The notes below the pieces were generated by a model that made no database searches, was not told the DNA's origin, and saw only the letters and a program-made list of their open reading frames with translations. This document shows positions 1 to 7,208 of a stretch of 64,000 nt of DNA, in pieces. The position numbers were made by a program, and so were the translations under genes. Source of the DNA: Candidatus Saccharimonadota bacterium (GTDB lineage: Bacteria > Patescibacteriota > Saccharimonadia > Saccharimonadales > Saccharimonadaceae); the NCBI GenBank assembly GCA_009992235.1, contig JAACVZ010000002.1, forward strand, positions 1-64,000, given 5' to 3'. Position 1 is the stretch's first letter, and each line of letters starts with the position of its first letter.

Positions 1-971
1 ATATGTGGGGAGAAGTCAGGAATTTGATCCCAGCTTAATGCTGCCGAGGTGTAGCCAGCGTCTGGTGTCACGGTAAAGTTTGAAACTGCACGCGTATTAG
101 TATCTGATTGTACCGGGTACGAAAGACTTGCAGTATCCCAGGCGCTCGCAGTATTGCTTCCATCTATATACCGAAGTCGGTATTCAAAGGTCTGCCCGGT
201 TGATTTAGGTACGCCGGTAGTAGCATCAGTCCAGTTAAGCGAGGTAATCGTATTTGCAAGCTCTGATGAGAAGCTGCTGTTTCCCGTATTAAGGGTGCCG
301 CTTCCGCCACTCGGAACGGTACGGTACTGCCAACTATTCGCAGATGAGCTGAGGCTGTCTGGATTACGAGATTGCACTTCGTAGCGTTGCGCTCCAGCTT
401 GAGCCGTCCAACTAATCTCTGCCGTATCCCACTCTTGCCCAACGTGCACCGTCAGGCCAAGCGCACCATTGCCGTGTACGGTTTGTTCAAAGTTAAACGT
501 TTCAGGTACAACGGGACCATCGGCTTCGTTATAATCACCAATAACACTTGCGGCAACCACGTCGCCGGCACATAGGCCAGATTGGAGCACAAGGGTTTGA
601 TCAACGTGCCACTGAACATCCGTATAGCCCTTCGCAGTAGCATTTGCACAAAACTCTTGAGAGCTAGAGACTACCGTAAGCGCCAGCCCAACACCCGATA
701 CCGGTATAATATCGGCGGGGAATTGGGATGGATACGCACCTTCGCGTATTTTACTGGTTTCAAACTTCTTTGCAACAGTCTGTAGCGTTGACTGGGCGAC
801 ACTGTCAACGGCACGTTTTTTAATTCCTCCGTAAGACGCAACCGCAAGACTTGCCAAAATCGCAATAACCACGACCACAATAAGAAGCTCGACAATAGTG
901 AACGCGGATAATACCCGCTTTTTGTTTGTGTTCGTGTGAAAATAAGAGTATAGACTGCGCCAAACGTTCAT
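1..971 (-). CDS. Type IV pilin-like protein with fibronectin III-like repeats (3' end beyond window)
   Basis: The reading frame starts at the ATG at 971 and stays open to the left edge, so at least 323 residues are visible and the C-terminus is missing. Residues ~17-45 hold a class III (prepilin) signal: a basic KKR stretch, then A|FTIVELLIVVVVIAILA, with the conserved Glu at +5 and a hydrophobic helix. The residue before the cut is Ala, not the usual Gly. After a pilin-like region with two Cys (EFCANA and GLCAGD) come two beta-rich segments with ISWTAQAGAQRYEVQ- and LSWDQIP-type strands typical of fibronectin type III domains. A minor pilin or pseudopilin displaying an adhesive stalk is the likely role; the exact partner is unknown. 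Confidence 0.8.
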   Translation of the reverse strand, partial: MNVWRSLYSYFHTNTNKKRVLSAFTIVELLIVVVVIAILASLAVASYGGIKKRAVDSVAQSTLQTVAKKFETSKIREGAYPSQFPADIIPVSGVGLALTVVSSSQEFCANATAKGYTDVQWHVDQTLVLQSGLCAGDVVAASVIGDYNEADGPVVPETFNFEQTVHGNGALGLTVHVGQEWDTAEISWTAQAGAQRYEVQSRNPDSLSSSANSWQYRTVPSGGSGTLNTGNSSFSSELANTITSLNWTDATTGVPKSTGQTFEYRLRYIDGSNTASAWDTASLSYPVQSDTNTRAVSNFTVTPDAGYTSAALSWDQIPDFSPH

Positions 972-1093
972 AGATCTAGCATAGCATAAGTTTTTTTGCG
1001 CGATAATTATAGAGCTATTCTATTATAGAATATGATCTCTGCGCACTTAGTCGCAAAACAAGCGGGGTAAAGACTATCTGTACCACGCAAGTA

Positions 1094-1119
1094 CTTGGCT
1101 GGGGCTAGTAGATGTGTTT
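1094..1119. repeat. tRNA-3'-end-like repeat, copy A
   Basis: First of three near-identical direct repeats (others at 1443-1473 and 1845-1875). The core is TGGCTGGGGCTAGTRGATG followed by TGTTT. Its left part matches the 3' end of the intact tRNA-Gln gene at 3189, read in the same orientation (TGGCTGGGG then GGAT). It may be an old integration scar. Confidence 0.75.
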
Positions 1120-1132
1120 AACGAACTTAGAG

Positions 1133-1390
1133 TTAAATAGTCTTGTGTTTTGCGACTAATGCAAAAACACCCAAAACAACAATAATGGAGCTGAGAAAAA
1201 TGAGACCATTAAGTAGAGATTCTCTGCCTAACGAAAAGGCATCGAAGCCAAAAAGCATTATTCCGCTAGATAGGATTGCTATCCCAGTTAGGCCAAGTAC
1301 AGCCCAACCGGCTAGAGAAACGGGAATCCATCCCCATCCTAAGTCTTTAGTATTTAGTCCACGACGTTTTCGAAACCAGGCATTATTCAT
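1133..1390 (-). CDS. Small membrane protein, 85 aa, function unknown
   Basis: The protein has a short basic N-terminus (FRKRRGLNTKD), a tryptophan-rich entry (LGWGWIP) and two hydrophobic segments at about residues 24-48 and 60-80, ending with a basic AKHKTI tail. Both ends are therefore probably cytoplasmic. The ATG at 1390 has no Shine-Dalgarno sequence, but a TATAGT -10-like hexamer ends 8 nt upstream, as in the leaderless genes elsewhere in the window. It sits alone between repeat copies A and B, so it may be cargo of a small inserted segment. No family was recognised. Confidence 0.6.
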   Translation of the reverse strand: MNNAWFRKRRGLNTKDLGWGWIPVSLAGWAVLGLTGIAILSSGIMLFGFDAFSLGRESLLNGLIFLSSIIVVLGVFALVAKHKTI

Positions 1391-1442
1391 ATGCTACCAC
1401 TATAGCATAAAGACTCGCTACCGAGTTCTTAAGCATAATCAT

Positions 1443-1473
1443 TTTGGCTGGGGTTAGTGGATGTGTTTCAGGA
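1443..1473. repeat. tRNA-3'-end-like repeat, copy B
   Basis: Second copy of the direct repeat. It shares TTGGCTGGGG, TAGTGGATGTGTTT and the extension CAGGA with copy C, and differs from it at one core base (GTTAG for GCTAG). Confidence 0.78.
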
Positions 1474-1604
1474 CAAACCACAATCACCCGTTCTAACTGT
1501 CAATGGATATGGAGACACCCTCATCCGAGGGGCTCCATCTTTGGTGCATCTCATCTCGTGAGGGTGTATTAGTTGGGCAAACATGCCCTCTGATCGATGT
1601 AGGG

Positions 1605-1757
1605 CTACATCGGGTTGTCAGGTCCAGCCATGATGAGCTCGCGGGCTTGCCTGCGAGCCTCCTTGTCGTGGATCGGTCCACCGCACGTAGCGATGTACCA
1701 GCTGACCATGCGCTCCAGCCGAATGCGTCGAATCGGCCAACTCAGAATTCTGAGCAT
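1605..1757 (-). CDS. Small basic protein, 50 aa, unknown
   Basis: ATG at 1757 is preceded by a good ribosome binding site (AAAGGTG, 7 nt upstream), and the frame runs 50 codons to TAG at 1605. The peptide is Arg-rich (IRRIRLERM, KEARRQARELIMAG) with a WYIATCGG core, which suggests an amphipathic helix pair. GC and AGG/CGC codon use are higher than in neighbouring genes, suggesting foreign origin. A 14-bp inverted repeat (CCTACA-AG-TGTAGG, 1793-1806) lies upstream near a possible promoter and could be an operator. Repeats B and C flank the gene. Function unknown; the good ribosome binding site is the main reason to call it real. Confidence 0.45.
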   Translation of the reverse strand: MLRILSWPIRRIRLERMVSWYIATCGGPIHDKEARRQARELIMAGPDNPM

Positions 1758-1844
1758 GTCACACACCTTTCGTAGTACAAATCCGGATCAATCCTACAAG
1801 TGTAGGTATAAATATTTTAGCATGATTGTATATTAATGTCAATG

Positions 1845-1875
1845 CTTGGCTGGGGCTAGTGGATGTGTTTCAGGA
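1845..1875. repeat. tRNA-3'-end-like repeat, copy C
   Basis: Third copy, nearly identical to B across 31 bp. It lies just before the metallopeptidase-like gene, and the reading frame of that gene is open through it without a convincing start codon there. Confidence 0.78.
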
Positions 1876-1932
1876 AGAAATCATAGTTTCCCTAAATTGC
1901 CCTACAGCATAAAGAGTAGTACATTATTAGTA

Positions 1933-2910
1933 GTGCAAATAGATATAACCATCAGCAAAGAAGCTTGTTTTTACTACTGGCTACAGGTAGTATCACACTG
2001 GGACGACACTCCGCCAGAGCCGTCCAGTTATTTATATTATCAAGAAAATCTCATCAACCGAGGCCTGACAGATAGTCAACAGCTTTCCCTAGAAGCAATC
2101 AAAGATACTTTATCAAAGTCTGTCGACCCCAGAAGAACTTTAGCTGAATTGTATGAAGATAGTCCAAAATCTACAGAAGCTCTTTATATCTCAAAAACTT
2201 CCGCCTCACTACGCAGTGCTTTTGAAGATGTCTGGATAAGAGAATACCCGACTCTCAAGCAACAACGTGAATCGATTAAGCAAATGGACCTCGATCAATT
2301 CACACCACATCTAGATAAAATTATTCATTTCTTCAACTCTTCCTTTGATACGAACAAACAAATAACAATCTACTTACTCCTAAATCCGCCAGGGCACGGC
2401 TCTGGTGGACATGCAATCAACGATACTTCCTTCATGCTATTACACCCATCTCGCCTTGACGATAAACCTAACGATATCCTGACATTGAGCACGCTAGTCC
2501 ATGAATACATTCACCTTATTGAGTTCGAGTCATCTGTTTCGCGGACTCTCTACAAGCAAGCCTACGAGAATAGCATCAAACCTTACAACATTGAAATACC
2601 TGGCTATACGTGGAAAATGGTATTCGTAGAGACGATGGTGTACTGTTTTGCGAACAGAATCACCGGTGGTCTTCTGAGGCCAGAAACGTTCGGCAAATCG
2701 ATACCGACTCTTAGCGAAATGAAGGGTGGTTTTAATACTCTTGTCGCGAAAAACGAGTTGTCATCAAACCAATTAATCGCTTGGGTCGCGTTAAATATTT
2801 TACCTCAGGTTCAAACATACTTGAGCGTCGATAGGGTTATTGATCAGGAACTCACCGAGCAAATTGCTCTGCATTATAAAAACCTTCTATTGACAAAAAG
2901 ACAATCTTAG
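1933..2910 (+). CDS. Putative zinc metallopeptidase (HEXXH), ~325 aa
   Basis: The central motif TLVHEYIHLIEFE contains HEYIH, the gluzincin zinc site, and about 40 residues later WKMVFVETMVYCF provides a Glu that could be the third ligand. The N-terminal ~140 residues are helical with no signal peptide, so the enzyme is probably cytoplasmic or carried by another route. The frame is open back to 1846, but that part is repeat C. I prefer the GTG at 1933; TTG at 1897 is an alternative, and neither has a strong ribosome binding site. The general layout (helical N-domain, HEXXH, later acidic residue) resembles the C-terminal half of the protein at 20256-21335. The substrate is unknown. Confidence 0.6.
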   Translation: MQIDITISKEACFYYWLQVVSHWDDTPPEPSSYLYYQENLINRGLTDSQQLSLEAIKDTLSKSVDPRRTLAELYEDSPKSTEALYISKTSASLRSAFEDVWIREYPTLKQQRESIKQMDLDQFTPHLDKIIHFFNSSFDTNKQITIYLLLNPPGHGSGGHAINDTSFMLLHPSRLDDKPNDILTLSTLVHEYIHLIEFESSVSRTLYKQAYENSIKPYNIEIPGYTWKMVFVETMVYCFANRITGGLLRPETFGKSIPTLSEMKGGFNTLVAKNELSSNQLIAWVALNILPQVQTYLSVDRVIDQELTEQIALHYKNLLLTKRQS

Positions 2911-2995
2911 TTTGTTCTACAAACATCAACCACACAACGTGGATTGATGGGTTGATGCAACCCAAAAATAGCATCACTTACCATCGGAGACCATT

Positions 2996-3097
2996 ATGAT
3001 GGATCGCGACTGGGACAACGGCGCTGCTGGAGAGCAGGGCAACGACAGTGGATCTGGTGACGGAGCCGGCTTCGACAACGACGGCGGCAACGGCTAG
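2996..3097 (+). CDS. Gly/Asp/Asn-rich microprotein, 33 aa
   Basis: A Shine-Dalgarno sequence (CGGAGA, 2984-2989) precedes ATG at 2996, and the frame closes at TAG 3095-3097. The product is almost wholly Gly, Asp, Asn, Ser and Ala with single Trp and Phe residues (MMDRDWDNGAAGEQGND...), hence very acidic and probably disordered. A 13-bp perfect hairpin starts 12 nt after the stop. The ribosome binding site, short frame and hairpin together look like a discrete expressed unit. No homologue was recognised. Confidence 0.4.
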   Translation: MMDRDWDNGAAGEQGNDSGSGDGAGFDNDGGNG

Positions 3098-3108
3098 GTA
3101 CACGGTCA

Positions 3109-3139
3109 GGGGTGTGGCGCCTAATAGGCGCCACACCCC
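3109..3139 (+). terminator. Strong hairpin after the microORF
   Basis: GGGGTGTGGCGCC, loop TAATA, then GGCGCCACACCCC form a perfect 13-bp stem. No T-tract follows directly, so it may act as an RNA-stabilising element instead of a terminator. Confidence 0.55.
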
Positions 3140-3162
3140 AACTCAATAACTGAATCAAAAAA

Positions 3163-3186
3163 GACGAGCAAATGCTCGTCGTTTTT
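3163..3186 (+). terminator. Rho-independent terminator
   Basis: GACGAGCA, loop AA, TGCTCGTC followed by GTTTTT; an A-tract precedes the stem, so it can work in both directions. It separates the microORF unit from the oppositely transcribed tRNA-Gln. Confidence 0.8.
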
Positions 3187-3188
3187 CA

Positions 3189-3263
3189 TGGCTGGGGATG
3201 AGGGATTCGAACCCCCGAATGCATGGACCAAAACCATGTGCCTTACCACTTGGCCAATCCCCA
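3189..3263 (-). tRNA. tRNA-Gln (anticodon TTG), CCA encoded
   Basis: Acceptor TGGGGAT pairs with ATCCCCA, followed by discriminator G and an encoded CCA. The anticodon stem CATGG/CCATG encloses loop TTTTGGT, giving TTG (Gln). The T-arm carries GGTTCGAATCC. Its 3' end faces the repeat-bearing accessory patch, consistent with use as an integration site. Confidence 0.96.
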
Positions 3264-3318
3264 GTACGCACGAGGGTATTGTACACTAGTTAGGCGTTTG
3301 CCTCAAGGGGAGGCGGAA

Positions 3319-3882
3319 CTATTTGGTCTTTGTTGTCTTGCGCTTTTTGACACCTGCCGACTTCTCGACATGGGCAAATTCACCGCGAATCTCGAACAGG
3401 AAGTACACCGCAATAGCCAAGAAAATGGTTCCGAAGATTAACGTACCTATGAGACCGAATATGTTTAGCGTCAGGACGCTAACTAAGAGGTTAACAGCAA
3501 ACGATAGAGCGCTTAGCAACCATAGAATGAAAAGGAACGTCCACCCCTTCTTCTGAGACTCTTTTAGCGGGTTCACGGCAAGACCAAGGACGACGGCGTC
3601 AAGCACTGCAAAAGTTAGCGCGATAGCGTTAGTAATGAGAACCCAACCCGCAAAGGCTCCTACATACCAAGACGCACTAATTGGCGCAGCCAGAGCACCT
3701 AGAGCCATCATAAAGCCAAAAATAAGCGACACAGCCGATAGTGCCGATAGCACCGCTAGGGCCGCAGCCATCCACCAGACGTTATCTCCTACCCATGTAC
3801 GGAGACCTTTTGGAAGCTGTGGAAGCTTCAGCGCCTTTAACTGATCGTATACAAATGCTTCAAGTTTTGCGACTGCTTCCAT
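3319..3882 (-). CDS. Integral membrane protein, 187 aa, unknown
   Basis: After an amphipathic N-terminal ~30 residues, four to five hydrophobic segments follow (about residues 36-60, 62-82, 84-104, 117-140, 143-165), ending in a Lys-rich tail KKRKTTKTK. A ribosome binding site (AAAGGAG) lies 6 nt before ATG 3882. Polytopic proteins of this size are common in Saccharibacteria, but no functional family was recognised. It stands alone between tRNA-Gln and another membrane protein on the same strand. Confidence 0.7.
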   Translation of the reverse strand: MEAVAKLEAFVYDQLKALKLPQLPKGLRTWVGDNVWWMAAALAVLSALSAVSLIFGFMMALGALAAPISASWYVGAFAGWVLITNAIALTFAVLDAVVLGLAVNPLKESQKKGWTFLFILWLLSALSFAVNLLVSVLTLNIFGLIGTLIFGTIFLAIAVYFLFEIRGEFAHVEKSAGVKKRKTTKTK

Positions 3883-3940
3883 AGTAACTCCTTTACCTGT
3901 TAGCTATATCATACCCGCCCTAGCGACATCTGGCAATGTC

Positions 3941-4411
3941 TTACCGACGCCGACCAGGCCATAAACCCCACGAAGCCCAACCACCAAGAATGCCGAGTGC
4001 GATACTCATAAACACAGCCCACCAAACGGGTGTCATCAGCACGGTTCCAAGCATTCCAATAGACTCAATGGTCGAACCCGATACAATTATCCATACCGAC
4101 ACAACCAACCACAGCCCTGCAACCGCCCAGGAACACACCATGCTTACCCACCGAAACGCCGTCGAGAGAGGAAGCTGTAGAAGAAACGGTAATGCAAACA
4201 CTTCGCTCACCACTATAATGCCCGCTAGAATGTAAGCGGCCAACATACTCATCGGTAGCCCAAAGGTTGATAATAGCGACAAGAAGCCTTCGAATTCAAA
4301 TAGCTGTGCAGTTGCCATGACGACAAGAAGGCCAGCAAGTAAGCGCGAGATAACCAGCGAGCGAGGTGTTCGTGGCTTTTTAGCAGCGGTGGCTTCGGCG
4401 AATATACTCAT
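3941..4411 (-). CDS. Membrane protein, possibly DoxX/MauE-like, 156 aa
   Basis: About four transmembrane segments follow a basic N-terminus (AAKKPRTPRS). The first, RLLAGLLVVMATAQLFEFEG then a loop with FGLP, and the second, AAYILAGIIVVSEVFALPFL, resemble the first two helices of the DoxX/MauE superfamily; this is a weak resemblance. I chose ATG 4411 over an upstream in-frame GTG at 4426 because a TATACT -10 hexamer (4418-4423) lies 6 nt before it, implying a leaderless transcript. The C-terminus is a short basic PGRRR. Confidence 0.6.
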   Translation of the reverse strand: MSIFAEATAAKKPRTPRSLVISRLLAGLLVVMATAQLFEFEGFLSLLSTFGLPMSMLAAYILAGIIVVSEVFALPFLLQLPLSTAFRWVSMVCSWAVAGLWLVVSVWIIVSGSTIESIGMLGTVLMTPVWWAVFMSIALGILGGWASWGLWPGRRR

Positions 4412-4586
4412 GCTATAAGTATACACTCATGGGGGCTCAACCAAACAATATGTTGTTATTTTTGCTATTTCGCTTGTGCTTTGCCCGTACAAGTTGTACA
4501 GTAACTCCAAGCGAAAGTTACAAAAACAAACACACCACAAAAACTGTGACCGATCGCTCTACGAAATCCACCACAACAACAATAGA

Positions 4587-4610
4587 ACCGTCCTCTTTAC
4601 CGAGGGCGGT
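4587..4610 (-). terminator. Hairpin downstream of trmD
   Basis: A 9-bp stem (ACCGTCCTC / GAGGGCGGT with one G-T pair) lies 7 bp past the trmD stop. The following sequence on the minus strand is only moderately T-rich, so efficiency is uncertain. Confidence 0.45.
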
Positions 4611-4616
4611 CTCTCT

Positions 4617-5270
4617 TTAGTCAGATTTTAATGAATTCTCTTGGCGCCATTTGGCGATTTCAGCGTGGTTGCCACTAAGTAGCACGTCAGGCACGCGCAG
4701 GTCTTCAAACTCTGCTGGTTTAGTGTACTGTGGGAATTCTAATGTCTCGCCGTCAGAGAAGCTTTCAATTTCAGCACTAGCTTCGCCGCCCAAAACACCT
4801 GGAATCAGCCGCACAACACTATCAATAATTGCCATAGCTGGTATTTCGCCGCCAGTTAAGACATAGTCACCAATACTCACCTGTTTGTCGACAAGCGTCA
4901 CGATACGCTCGTCATAGCCCTCGTAGCGTCCGCAAATAAAAATGTAGCCATGGTCCACCTGCGACCATTCACGCGCAACAGACTGCTTCCAGCGCTCGCC
5001 GCGCGGGGTCATAAGGACAACTTTCGCCGTCGGGTCGTTCTGCTTAGCCTTCTTTACCGCCGCAAATAGCGGTTCTGGCCTAAGAAGCATGCCGTCTCCC
5101 CCACCGTATGGCGTGTCATCCACCTGTTGACGTGGGCCAACACCAAACTCACGAAGATTAATTAACTCGAACGACACCAGGCCTTCTTTTTGGGCTTTCC
5201 ACATCATCGAGCTATTCAGAACACCTTCAAGCATTTCGGGAAAAAGAGTTATCACTTGGAATTTTTTCAT
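4617..5270 (-). CDS. trmD: tRNA (guanine-N1)-methyltransferase TrmD
   Basis: TrmD methylates G37 of tRNAs reading CNN and some other codons, using S-adenosylmethionine, and so protects the reading frame. The family hallmarks are present: ITLFPEML at the N-terminus, PYGGGDGMLLRPEP, ICGRYEGYDERI and the SAM-knot segment IGDYVLTGGEIPAM. At 217 residues it is slightly shorter than most family members (~230-250), mainly at the C-terminus. A TACACT -10 hexamer (5278-5283) ends 7 nt before the ATG and there is no classical ribosome binding site, so it is probably leaderless. It belongs to the trmD-KH-rpsP neighbourhood, but a plus-strand gene is inserted between trmD and the KH gene. Confidence 0.97.
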   Translation of the reverse strand: MKKFQVITLFPEMLEGVLNSSMMWKAQKEGLVSFELINLREFGVGPRQQVDDTPYGGGDGMLLRPEPLFAAVKKAKQNDPTAKVVLMTPRGERWKQSVAREWSQVDHGYIFICGRYEGYDERIVTLVDKQVSIGDYVLTGGEIPAMAIIDSVVRLIPGVLGGEASAEIESFSDGETLEFPQYTKPAEFEDLRVPDVLLSGNHAEIAKWRQENSLKSD

Positions 5271-5354
5271 CTCTACCAGTGTACATGCTATTGACTTATT
5301 TGTCTATATCTGGCAATATATAGGCAGTGTTGTCCCCTATCAAAGGAGCCAGTG

Positions 5355-5954
5355 ATGACATCGCACACAAGAAAAAGGCTCGGTCCCGTTGAAATTGAGG
5401 CGCTTATCAAAGCCGCTTCACCGCGAACAAAGGAGCTTGCTAAAAAGCTACGAGAAGACGCGCCTGAACTGCTGAAAGCTGCCATCATCGAGGGCAAAAC
5501 TCAGCTAATCCCCATAACAGCTAGGTTTAACGTTAGTATGGAGGAGGCTTACAGAGCAGTCTCCTTCAACATCCTCGTTAACCGTCTTGGGTTCTACAAG
5601 CGAGCTGCGAGATACGCTGCCGCTTCGGAGATAAACAGGTCTCCAAGCCCCACGCCTGCGCTCGTGCTCATTACGCTGAAGAACATTTCAAGTCTTCAGC
5701 CAGGCGACACGATCATGTATAACGGAGGAAGGCCCTTGAACCAGCCGACCAAAGGCAAGGCCAGGAATCAGATTGAACATATCCTCGACGACGCCCCCTA
5801 CTGCGGTAGGCACGAGGATAACAGGTTCTGTACGTGTTCGCCCAGGCAGCCAAACACGATTGACATTGTGTTAGCTAAGGGCAGCAAAACCGTCATTAGG
5901 GTCGACGTCGAAAATAAGGCCGCCTACTGGCGCCAAATAACATCAACCCCCTAG
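5355..5954 (+). CDS. Unknown protein with Cys/His cluster, 199 aa
   Basis: The N-terminal half is helical and basic, with a possible helix-turn-helix (ITARFNVSMEEAYRAVS); the C-terminal half begins with LQPGDTIMYNGGRP and contains C-G-R-H, then C-T-C within 15 residues (YCGRHEDNRFCTC), a possible metal site, followed by NTIDIVLAKG and a beta-rich end. ATG 5355 is chosen because AGGAG (5344-5348) is 6 nt upstream; the GTG at 5352 is too close. It is transcribed opposite to all neighbours, interrupts the usual trmD-KH-rpsP order, uses AGG codons more than its neighbours and has its own terminator. It looks like an acquired gene; function unknown. Confidence 0.6.
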   Translation: MTSHTRKRLGPVEIEALIKAASPRTKELAKKLREDAPELLKAAIIEGKTQLIPITARFNVSMEEAYRAVSFNILVNRLGFYKRAARYAAASEINRSPSPTPALVLITLKNISSLQPGDTIMYNGGRPLNQPTKGKARNQIEHILDDAPYCGRHEDNRFCTCSPRQPNTIDIVLAKGSKTVIRVDVENKAAYWRQITSTP

Positions 5955-5957
5955 AGG

Positions 5958-6006
5958 AACCCCCCTGTCGAGCAATAGCTCCGGGCGCGGCCCTTCAGGG
6001 GGTTTT
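5958..6006 (+). terminator. Terminator of the 199-aa gene
   Basis: AACCCCCCTG and CAGGGGGTT pair around a 28-nt loop and are followed by TTTTCTCTTT. It lies just after the stop codon. Confidence 0.7.
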
Positions 6007-6020
6007 CTCTTTGAAAAGAC

Positions 6021-6048
6021 AAAAGACCACCTAAAAAGGGGGTCTTTT
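6021..6048. terminator. Bidirectional terminator
   Basis: AAAAGACC-A-CC, loop TAAAAA, GG-G-GGTCTTTT: the stem carries A- and T-tracts on both sides, so it can serve both the plus-strand gene and the oncoming KH-gene transcript. Confidence 0.75.
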
Positions 6049-6139
6049 GATCACATAAGCTCTCAACAAATGTGGTGATTTGTCGCTCGCAATGAGCTTT
6101 CTCGCAGTTCAAAGATGTGTATTGTTGAACTGTTAATGA

Positions 6140-6577
6140 TTATATATCAAGATCGTCGAGTTCTGCAAGCTCTGCCCGAGTCTTTTTTGTGTAGTCCGAG
6201 CTGTTGTCCACAGGTGTCTCTGTTGATGTTTCCACAACCGCTTCTTCGACCGTCTCTTGAGGTTCGTTTGATGCTGATGCTTCTGCTGTGCGAACATCTT
6301 CACTTGAGCTTTCGCGTGGGCTGACGTAACCGTCGTTGTTAACGATTTTCAAATTATATCGAGCATCATTTTTTGTACCAAGCGCACGTAGTAGTGTGCG
6401 AAGACTCTGCGCCGTAACACCGCGCTTGCCAATAACTCGGCCAAGATCTTCTGGGTTAACAGTCAGCGTTAGTAGAACACCCTTTTCGTCGATAATTCGT
6501 TCAATTGAAACATCGTCAGGATGTCCAACGACAGATTTTACGATATACTCTATGAATTGCTGGTCAATGGTCGACAT
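6140..6577 (-). CDS. khpA: KH-domain RNA-binding protein (KhpA-like)
   Basis: A small type II KH protein that binds RNA in the cytoplasm; in Firmicutes the KhpA/KhpB pair influences cell division and sRNA activity. Residues ~1-85 carry the KH fold with the loop VIGKRGVTAQSLRTLLRAL (GxxG = GKRG). The frame continues with an acidic, Ser/Thr/Glu-rich tail of about 60 residues, which the usual ~75-80-residue family members lack. I start at ATG 6577, which has GGAGG 7 nt upstream; an in-frame ATG at 6619 would add 14 residues but has no such site. It follows rpsP in the same direction, past a hairpin. Confidence 0.9.
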   Translation of the reverse strand: MSTIDQQFIEYIVKSVVGHPDDVSIERIIDEKGVLLTLTVNPEDLGRVIGKRGVTAQSLRTLLRALGTKNDARYNLKIVNNDGYVSPRESSSEDVRTAEASASNEPQETVEEAVVETSTETPVDNSSDYTKKTRAELAELDDLDI

Positions 6578-6655
6578 ATGCCCCTCCTTCGGTCGCGTGT
6601 CAATGTATCGTGCTTTCATTGTATCATAAGCACAACCGGTTGGAATAAATCAACA

Positions 6656-6682
6656 ACCCCGGGGCCATTACGGTCCCGGGGT
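6656..6682 (-). terminator. Terminator downstream of rpsP
   Basis: ACCCCGGG-GCC, loop ATTA, CGGT-CCCGGGGT; on the minus strand it is followed by TTGTTGATTTATT. It probably reduces read-through from rpsP into the KH gene. Confidence 0.7.
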
Positions 6683-6704
6683 GCATTATTTTCTGGAAAT
6701 AGTA

Positions 6705-7106
6705 CTATTCTTTTTCTGCTGTTTCTTCAGCTGGCTCTTCGGCTGGTGCTTCAGGCGCCTCGGGCGCTACTTCTTCAACAGCCTCTTCTTTTGGCTGATT
6801 CTTGCGGAGCTTATCGGCGTGACGAATAGTCTTCTGCTTGTCTGTTGCAGGCTGTTTCACCCAGCTTGGAAGTTTTACTCCAGCGTCTTTGAAGAGACGA
6901 ACAACACGAGGAGTTGGCTGTGCGCCGTTATCGAGATATTTCTGAGCAAGTTCAACCTGAACGGTTGATTCTTTGGTGTGCGGGTTGAAGCTACCAACAT
7001 AGGCAACTACCCGGCCACTCGATGGGTGACGTTGTGACTCTTGGACGGCAAGACGATAGGTAGGGTATCCTGCGCGACCGACACGTTGCAAACGAATTGC
7101 GAGCAT
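6705..7106 (-). CDS. rpsP: 30S ribosomal protein bS16
   Basis: bS16 is an early-assembling protein of the small ribosomal subunit. The N-terminus MLAIRLQRVGRAGYPTYRLAV with following SSGRVVAYVGSFNP is diagnostic. The core is about 80 residues; after PSWVKQPAT the protein continues with a basic segment and then a ~40-residue Glu/Ala/Pro-rich acidic tail, giving 133 residues against ~80-100 in most bacteria. AAGGA lies ~9-10 nt before the ATG. Neighbours rnc upstream and the KH gene downstream fit the usual translation cluster. Confidence 0.97.
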   Translation of the reverse strand: MLAIRLQRVGRAGYPTYRLAVQESQRHPSSGRVVAYVGSFNPHTKESTVQVELAQKYLDNGAQPTPRVVRLFKDAGVKLPSWVKQPATDKQKTIRHADKLRKNQPKEEAVEEVAPEAPEAPAEEPAEETAEKE

Positions 7107-7208
7107 AAAAACAATATTTCCTTTACGTAAACTTAACTTGATGTTTCAATCTGATTTATTCTACACCATATCACCTCGAGAGTCAATCTGTTCGAGGCGA
7201 TTTAGCTA

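Noticed and set aside
1515-1567. Terminator hairpin ACACCCTCA...TGAGGGTGT after the 50-codon gene
   Set aside because: The 9-bp stem closes a ~35-nt loop and no T-tract follows, so it is weak evidence.
4429-4620. 63-codon plus-strand ORF between 4429 and 4620
   Set aside because: Low-complexity Thr-rich translation, no ribosome binding site, and it runs into the trmD 3' end.
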